From: Soehngenia sp035406565
Lineage (GTDB): Bacteria; Bacillota; Clostridia; Tissierellales; Tissierellaceae
NCBI GenBank assembly: GCA_035406565.1
Contig: DAONLG010000051.1
Coordinates: 1-10,929 of the forward strand
Length of the DNA: 10,929 nucleotides
Reading direction: 5' to 3'
Under the pieces are notes generated by a model that was given only the letters and a program-made list of their open reading frames with translations, ran no database searches and was not told the DNA's origin. Position 1 is the first letter of the stretch. Every line of letters starts with the position of its first letter. The position numbers and the translations under genes are program-made. This document shows, one piece after another, positions 6,852 to 10,929 of this stretch.

Positions 6852-7721
6852 ATGGGAAATAAGAAAATAATATCTATTGTTTTTTTATCAATGACAGTTA
6901 TAGCATGGGGGATATCTTTTTTGAGCATTAAAATATCACTAACTGTTTTTCCACCAGTTAGTTTGGCATTTTATAGATTTTTAATCGCAGGTGTAATTCA
7001 ATTTGTATTGATGAAAAAATTAGGCATAAATGAGAAAATTGATAAAAAGGATTTTCCGCTGTTGATTGTAGCGGGGTTAACAGGTATAACTATCTATTAC
7101 ATTTTTGAGAATAATGGTTTGATGAGAATAAGCGCAAATGACGCATCGATCATAGTCGCAATGTTACCAGTTTTCACAGCTATAATTGAAAAATTTATAC
7201 TAAAGAAAAAGATGAATACTATTACTCTACTTGGAATAATATTATCCATATTTGGAGTATTTCTAGTGATTGGGGCAAAGCTAGAAGGAGGGAGTATAAT
7301 TGGCTATATTCTAATGTTCTTATCTGCAATCTCTTTTGCAATTTATCTGATAGTAACTAAGCCATTATTTCAAAAATATTCTGATATAACCATTGCTTTT
7401 TATCAAAGCGTTATAGGATGTATTGGGTTTATCCCATTTCTATTTTTTGAAGATGTCAAATGGGAGCTATTAAATCTGAATATTTTAACCAATTTCTTGT
7501 TTTTAGCAATAATTTGTTCAGCTTTAGCAAATTATATTTATCTGTATGCTCTAAATAATACATCTGTATCAGTTTCTGCTATATTCTTGAATTTAGTTCC
7601 TGTAGTAACTTTTATTAGTAGCTATATAATATATGATGAAAAGCTAAGTGGCATTCAATTATTTGGAGCTTTAATTGTAATTGCTTCTGTAACTATGGTT
7701 ACAAATTCAGAATCTAGTTAG
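6852..7721 (+). CDS. EamA/DMT-family transporter (second copy in window)
   Basis: This 289-residue polytopic membrane protein has two EamA repeats (about 7-141 and 150-284) and about ten hydrophobic helices. Typical signatures are IAWGISFLSIKISLTVFPP (17-35), the YRF helix (41-43), ANDASIIVAMLPVFTAIIEKF (95-115), and the repeat-two ending FLNLVPVVTFISSYIIYDEKLSG (245-267) with the usual proline and glutamate. I start it at ATG 6852, where MGNKK precedes the first helix and AGGGAG (6837-6842) is 9 bases upstream. An earlier in-frame start at 6810 lies deep inside the kinase gene and would add a hydrophilic stretch. It begins 2 bases after the kinase stop, so it is almost surely in the same operon. 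It is clearly divergent in sequence from the transporter at 3964, so the two are not a recent duplication. The substrate is unknown. Its 3' end overlaps the opposing HD gene by 8 bases. Confidence 0.9.
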   Translation: MGNKKIISIVFLSMTVIAWGISFLSIKISLTVFPPVSLAFYRFLIAGVIQFVLMKKLGINEKIDKKDFPLLIVAGLTGITIYYIFENNGLMRISANDASIIVAMLPVFTAIIEKFILKKKMNTITLLGIILSIFGVFLVIGAKLEGGSIIGYILMFLSAISFAIYLIVTKPLFQKYSDITIAFYQSVIGCIGFIPFLFFEDVKWELLNLNILTNFLFLAIICSALANYIYLYALNNTSVSVSAIFLNLVPVVTFISSYIIYDEKLSGIQLFGALIVIASVTMVTNSESS

Positions 7722-8253
7722 ACTTTAGTAAATTATTTACAAATGTTTTTCTGACTAAAGCCCAACTGTAAATTTTGTTTAGGTTACTAATGACTATTTC
7801 AGAAAGCGAACAGTATTTGTCTACAAAACATACAATAAATGATTCCTTATATCTGGGAACCTTTAAGGTTAATGGCCACATGTGCTTTTTTATTATATCT
7901 TTTTCTATATCATTTAGCTGAAAATTTTCTTCAGCATTTTTTAAAGCAATAAGTGGATGTGCAAAACCATGAAGTTTATCCATTGGTTCGTGATTATGCC
8001 AATCATACAAGAAAAAATCATGTAAAAGACCAGCTCTAGCACATGAATTACAATCTAAGTTTAATTTTTTGCTTATCAAAAAACTTTTATAAGAAACATT
8101 TAAACAGTGATTTAAAGTAGTTACATCACCATGTTGTATATAATCATTCATGGATTTTACTTTAGTGTGGTTGATCAAGTCATAAACTGTATCAATATAA
8201 TTAAAATAATCTTCATTTATTTTATTAATTTTTAGAATGGAAATTAAGTTCAT
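7714..8253 (-). CDS. HD-domain phosphohydrolase
   Basis: This 179-residue soluble protein has an HD superfamily metal-dependent phosphohydrolase core. Candidate metal ligands are H49 (TTLNHCLNVS), H78-D79 (AGLLHDFFLYDWH), H95 and H99 (HGFAHP), H124 (IIKKHMWPL) and D145 (FVDKYCS). This H...HD...H...H...D order is that of HD proteins able to bind two or more metals. The family cleaves phosphate esters, often of nucleotides or cyclic nucleotides, but the substrate cannot be told here. There is no attached signalling domain and no membrane segment. The start at 8253 is supported by an AGGAGA ribosome site on the minus strand. It has its own candidate promoter, just downstream of the terminator that ends the dehydrogenase gene. 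Its last 8 bases overlap the converging transporter. From memory, similar stand-alone HD proteins are common in Clostridia and poorly characterised. Confidence 0.85.
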   Translation of the reverse strand: MNLISILKINKINEDYFNYIDTVYDLINHTKVKSMNDYIQHGDVTTLNHCLNVSYKSFLISKKLNLDCNSCARAGLLHDFFLYDWHNHEPMDKLHGFAHPLIALKNAEENFQLNDIEKDIIKKHMWPLTLKVPRYKESFIVCFVDKYCSLSEIVISNLNKIYSWALVRKTFVNNLLKSN

Positions 8254-8288
8254 AATGATTCTCCTATGTCATAATAATTTTCAATTAT

Positions 8289-8317
8289 ATTTTATCTATC
8301 ATAATAAAATAATGCAA
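8289..8317 (-). promoter_or_regulatory. Predicted promoter of the HD phosphohydrolase gene
   Basis: On the minus strand, TTGCAT (8317-8312) is separated by 17 bases from TAAAAT (8294-8289). A better -10 alone, TATAAT (8289-8284), lies next to it but has no matching -35. Either would give a leader of about 30 bases. The position, just after the upstream gene's terminator, supports an independent transcription unit. Confidence 0.5.
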
Positions 8318-8321
8318 TAGC

Positions 8322-8349
8322 AAAAAAAGCACTGTTTAAACAGTGCTTT
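8322..8349 (-). terminator. Intrinsic terminator of the dehydrogenase gene
   Basis: AAAGCACTGT and ACAGTGCTTT form a perfect 10-bp stem (8326-8349) with a TTAA loop. Read on the minus strand it is followed by a continuous run of T residues (the seven A residues at 8322-8328 on the plus strand, partly in the stem). The stem reaches into the TAA stop codon of the dehydrogenase (8348-8350). Confidence 0.85.
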
Positions 8350-9115
8350 ATTTTGCTCCCATACCACCATCAACTCTATAAATGCCACCTGTTAAAAATG
8401 AAGCCTTATCAGATGCTAAAAATATTATCATATTAGCAATATCTTCATTAGTTGCATATCTTCCCAGAGGAATATTTTTCTCAAACTCTTTTTTAGCCAA
8501 TTCTCCTTTTCCGCCAGTGATTGCATCTTCTATTGATCTCATCATTCTGTTATCAACTGGAGAGGGGGCAACAGCATTAACTCTTATACCAAATTGAGCA
8601 ACCTCAAGTGCTGCCGTTTTAGTTAAACCTACGACTGCGTGCTTACTTGCTGTATATGCAGATAGTCCAGGAGAACCCATTAAGCCAGCAACAGAAGCAG
8701 TATTTACAATCACCCCTGATTTTCTTGGAATCATGTGTTTAAGAACATATTTCATACCATTGAATATTCCTTCTACATTTATTCCAATTACTTTTCTAAA
8801 ATCATCCATTGGTGTGTCAACTATAGGCGTAACTTTGCTTTCATAACCTGCATTGTTTATTAGTATGTCTATTTGTCCAAATGCCTCAATAGTTTTATCC
8901 ACATAATTTATGACATCTGCTTCTTTTGAGACATCTGCAGGGACAGCAATAAATTCTCCTTCCTTTAAATTTAAATCTTTTGCTAACTTATTTAATTTAT
9001 CTTGGCTCGTTCCTACAAGAGTAAGTTTTGCGCCATTTTCACTGAGCTGTTTTACGACTGCACTGCCTATACCGCCACTAGCACCTGTAACAATAGCAAC
9101 TTTTCCTTTAAACAT
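8348..9115 (-). CDS. Short-chain dehydrogenase/reductase (FabG-like SDR)
   Basis: This 255-residue classical SDR is an NAD(P)-dependent oxidoreductase acting on a keto or hydroxy substrate. The cofactor motif TGASGGIG is at 10-17, D61 of the DV pair follows, and NNAG is at 87-90. The catalytic tetrad is N113, S141, Y154 and K158 (YTASK). The C-terminal FLASDKASFLTGGIYRVDGGM (232-252) is typical. After the second strand the protein reads VGTSQ with no acidic residue, which leans toward NADP but is not decisive. The usual PG after the active site is replaced by APSPVDNRMM (183-192). ATG 9115 has a GGAGGT ribosome site on the minus strand. It is a single-gene unit ended by a clear terminator. 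It is not linked to fatty-acid genes, so it is probably not the housekeeping FabG. A sugar, steroid or keto-acid reductase role is equally possible. Confidence 0.92.
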   Translation of the reverse strand: MFKGKVAIVTGASGGIGSAVVKQLSENGAKLTLVGTSQDKLNKLAKDLNLKEGEFIAVPADVSKEADVINYVDKTIEAFGQIDILINNAGYESKVTPIVDTPMDDFRKVIGINVEGIFNGMKYVLKHMIPRKSGVIVNTASVAGLMGSPGLSAYTASKHAVVGLTKTAALEVAQFGIRVNAVAPSPVDNRMMRSIEDAITGGKGELAKKEFEKNIPLGRYATNEDIANMIIFLASDKASFLTGGIYRVDGGMGAK

Positions 9116-9357
9116 AATTATACCTCCATTTATATTTATTCATATTTAGTATACCCATAATTAAAAGCGTTAAGCGATTATATAATATCCAAAGAATGAT
9201 ACTATATTTTCATAGCTATATTGATATATTGATAATTTTTACCAAATATTGTAGTATTATGGGTAGGCGAACAATATATTCAAACTATAGTTAAAATATA
9301 CAAATAATATAAAATAAATCAGGGTAATTAAAAACACTATTTGATAAGAGGGATGAC
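9116..9357. promoter_or_regulatory. Divergent intergenic region with a 10-bp inverted motif
   Basis: This AT-rich gap holds the start regions of the dehydrogenase (minus) and the PF06541 membrane protein (plus). TACCCATAAT (9152-9161) and its exact complement ATTATGGGTA (9256-9265) lie 94 bases apart, near the two ends. On the minus strand a TATAAT (9182-9177) and a TATACT (9153-9148) are possible -10 boxes, but neither has a good -35. A small direct repeat, AAGCG twice (9165-9169 and 9172-9176 region), lies between. No RNA gene is recognisable. Confidence 0.4.
9229..9257 (+). promoter_or_regulatory. Candidate promoter of the PF06541 membrane protein gene
   Basis: TTGATA (9229-9234) and TAGTAT (9252-9257) are separated by 17 bases. 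The leader to ATG 9358 would be about 95 bases. The -10 box touches the ATTATGGGTA motif. The region is so AT-rich that chance matches are likely. Confidence 0.4.
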
Positions 9358-10119
9358 ATGGATTATAAAGAGATATTTTTTTATTATTTTTTCTATTTTA
9401 TTATTTATTCAATACTTGGCTGGATTTCAGAAGTGCTATTTCATTTATATACTGAAAAGAAATTTATTAACCGAGGGTTTTTAAATGGTCCATGGTGTCC
9501 TATATATGGCACGGGTGCAATTACTATGATTATTTTATTAAATAGATTACCTCATAACCCGATTTTAATATTCTTAGCTGGAGCAATATTAGCTTCTTTA
9601 ATTGAACTCGTAACTGGCATAATTTTAGAAAAATTATTTGGCAATAGGTGGTGGGACTATAGTGATGACAAATTCAATATAAAAGGGTACATATCACTTA
9701 AGTTCTCGATTCTATGGGGAATTGCGACATTAATCTTAATGCAATTTATACAACCTACAATAGAGATGTTTCTATCAAACTTTAGTCTACCTTCATTAGT
9801 AATAATTCACAATATTTTATTAGTTGCGTTTGTAGTTGATGTAACTTTAACTATCAGTTCTCTAATAGAATTGAAAAACATTTTGATGGAATTAAGAAAT
9901 ATAGCTAGTGAATTAAATTTACAGAAACTACAAGATGAATTATTAAACAATAGAATTTCTAATTTAGCTACAAGAATAAAAAACAGACAGATATATTTAA
10001 TAAAAATCTATCCTAAATTAACAAAAGACAAACTTGAAAATCTAATAAATCAAATTATTGAAATCAAGCAAAAAGTATACGAAAAAGTTGATGAACAAAA
10101 AAACAACCCTTTTAAATAG
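9358..10119 (+). CDS. PF06541-type polytopic membrane protein (putative ABC-transporter type IV family)
   Basis: This 253-residue membrane protein belongs to a family that Pfam names a putative type IV ABC transporter, although its function is essentially unproven. About five hydrophobic segments are visible (near 7-30, 50-62, 69-91, 114-137, 145-170). Family hallmarks are GWISEVLFH (21-29), RGFLNGPWCPIYGTGA (39-54), GNRWWDYSD (95-103), and GYISLKFSILWG (110-121). The last 80 residues or so (about 172-250) are charged and helical, probably a cytoplasmic coiled coil. This tail may be an oligomerisation or partner-binding part. No ATP-binding protein is adjacent, so calling it a transporter would be premature. 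ATG 9358 has a GAGGG site a few bases upstream. Its stop codon lies inside the terminator loop and stem. Confidence 0.85.
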   Translation: MDYKEIFFYYFFYFIIYSILGWISEVLFHLYTEKKFINRGFLNGPWCPIYGTGAITMIILLNRLPHNPILIFLAGAILASLIELVTGIILEKLFGNRWWDYSDDKFNIKGYISLKFSILWGIATLILMQFIQPTIEMFLSNFSLPSLVIIHNILLVAFVVDVTLTISSLIELKNILMELRNIASELNLQKLQDELLNNRISNLATRIKNRQIYLIKIYPKLTKDKLENLINQIIEIKQKVYEKVDEQKNNPFK

Positions 10120-10128
10120 GGTTGTTTT
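10097..10128. terminator. Bidirectional intrinsic terminator
   Basis: AAAACAACCCT (10100-10110) pairs perfectly with AGGGTTGTTTT (10118-10128) around a 7-base loop. It serves both the plus-strand membrane protein gene, whose TAG (10117-10119) lies in it, and the minus-strand radical SAM gene that ends at 10132. The T-run is longer in the minus direction (the A-run at 10097-10103). Confidence 0.85.
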
Positions 10129-10131
10129 AAA

Positions 10132-10929
10132 CTATTTATTTACTTTGGCTTTTTTGTTATACCATATATCATCAGCAACATTTGCCCAATTATCTGCTAT
10201 ATTGGCACATTTTTTAAAAAGTTCTTCTGGTTTCTCTTGATCAATCGGTTGAGTCGATACGGCACCACTTTCATTGACAATTTCTACTATATAATTTGGA
10301 TTATCAAGAATAGGACATGGTCTCAAATGATTTTCGTTGAATGGTTGTCTTTTTTGATAAGCTTTAAATATGTTGGAATTTAAAGCTTCAATCAAAGATA
10401 TATTTTTAATATTTGTATCTGAGTAGTGAACAAATGCACAAGGCTCTACATCTCCGTGAGCATTAATATGAAAATACTGCCTACCTCCAGCTATGCATCC
10501 ATTAACATATTCACCATCATTCCAAAAATCCATCAAAAATATTGGCTTTTCGTTTCTTAAAGAATGAACTTCAGAATACATAAAAGCTCTTTCATTTGGC
10601 CTTACACAAAGGTCAATATTAGCATCTTTTCCTATTGGCATATATGTGAATAGCCATACAAAGAAAGCTCCTTTATCTATTAAAAAATCAATGAATTCTT
10701 CAGAAACAATGTCCTTATAGTTATAATGGTGATAACATATGGATGTTCCGAAAATAACCCCAGCCTCTTTGAGGTTATCCATTCCTTGAAGTACCTTTTT
10801 ATAAGTACCATTCCCTCTCCTGAAATCAGTAGCCTTCTCAAATCCTTCAATTGAAATACCTGGTGCAAAATCAGCAACTTCTGATATTTTTTTAGCAACC
10901 TCTTTGTAATCAATGTACCATTTGTAAAA
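10132..10929 (-). CDS. Radical SAM protein with SPASM-like C-terminus (5' end outside window)
   Basis: The frame is open to the right edge, so 265 C-terminal residues are seen and the N-terminal part, which should carry the CxxxCxxC iron-sulfur motif, is missing. An in-frame ATG at 10782 is not the real start, because the upstream codons continue a conserved radical SAM strand-helix: ISIEGFEKATDFRRGNGTY (visible residues 25-43), then YKKVLQGMDNLKEAG. The C-terminal part has GCIAGGRQYFHINAHGDVEPC (144-164) with C145 and C164, then RPCPILDNP with C205, a pattern like the SPASM auxiliary-cluster region. The family does radical chemistry on peptides, cofactors or small molecules. DFWNDG (134-139) is also conserved in memory of these proteins. 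No peptide precursor gene is visible nearby, so the substrate is unknown. It is followed by the bidirectional terminator. Confidence 0.85.
   Translation of the reverse strand, partial: FYKWYIDYKEVAKKISEVADFAPGISIEGFEKATDFRRGNGTYKKVLQGMDNLKEAGVIFGTSICYHHYNYKDIVSEEFIDFLIDKGAFFVWLFTYMPIGKDANIDLCVRPNERAFMYSEVHSLRNEKPIFLMDFWNDGEYVNGCIAGGRQYFHINAHGDVEPCAFVHYSDTNIKNISLIEALNSNIFKAYQKRQPFNENHLRPCPILDNPNYIVEIVNESGAVSTQPIDQEKPEELFKKCANIADNWANVADDIWYNKKAKVNK

Noticed and set aside
8910..9149. Plus-strand open frame antisense to the dehydrogenase
   Set aside because: It is entirely explained as the complement of the Rossmann-fold coding region, with no ribosome site or family.
10680..10913. Minus-strand open frame in another frame at the right edge
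   Set aside because: It overlaps the radical SAM coding frame, which continues with conserved motifs to the window end, so this is a shadow frame and not evidence of a frameshift.
1..10929. CRISPR arrays, insertion sequences, tRNA/rRNA genes, toxin-antitoxin or defence cassettes
   Set aside because: Looked for regularly spaced repeats, terminal inverted repeats with transposase, RNA gene signatures and small paired genes; none was seen.

Overview
The window is AT-rich (roughly 30% GC by eye) with strong AGGAGG-type ribosome sites, a lipoprotein-type methionine-binding protein, short intergenic gaps and consensus sigma-A-like promoters. This fits a low-GC Firmicute, most likely an anaerobic Clostridia/Tissierellia-type organism. 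I cannot name the species from this sequence. I see no phage, insertion sequence, CRISPR array, tRNA or rRNA, and no stretch over 300 bases lacks a gene.

Left part (1-2597, + strand): a complete methionine ABC importer operon in the order metN (ATPase), metQ (lipoprotein), metI (permease). Its promoter and any riboswitch lie left of the window. metI meets, tail to tail with a 20-base overlap, a leftward class I/II PLP-dependent aminotransferase (2578-3777) of the kynurenine/2-aminoadipate aminotransferase fold. That gene and the rightward EamA/DMT transporter (3964-4842) diverge from a compact promoter region. There the two predicted -35 boxes lie on opposite strands of one 9-bp palindrome.

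Middle (4843-7721, + strand): a small phasin-like helical protein, an ABC1/UbiB-family atypical kinase with a membrane tail, and a second EamA/DMT transporter. They are probably co-transcribed from a TTGACA promoter whose start would fall almost on the ribosome site. A perfect 11-bp hairpin lies between the phasin-like gene and the kinase gene. One strand of the hairpin repeats the kinase ribosome-site region, so translation could be coupled to RNA folding.

Right part (7714-10929): on the minus strand, an HD-domain phosphohydrolase and a FabG-like short-chain dehydrogenase, separated by a clear intrinsic terminator. On the plus strand, a PF06541-type polytopic membrane protein follows. A bidirectional terminator then separates it from the 3' part of a minus-strand radical SAM/SPASM-like protein that runs off the right edge.

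Most of this is ordinary chromosomal housekeeping and accessory metabolism. The parts most worth a second look are the phasin-like/ABC1 kinase module with its hairpin, the shared -35 palindrome, and a 10-bp inverted motif at the two sides of the 9116-9357 divergent region. I did not find a convincing new defence or mobile system.
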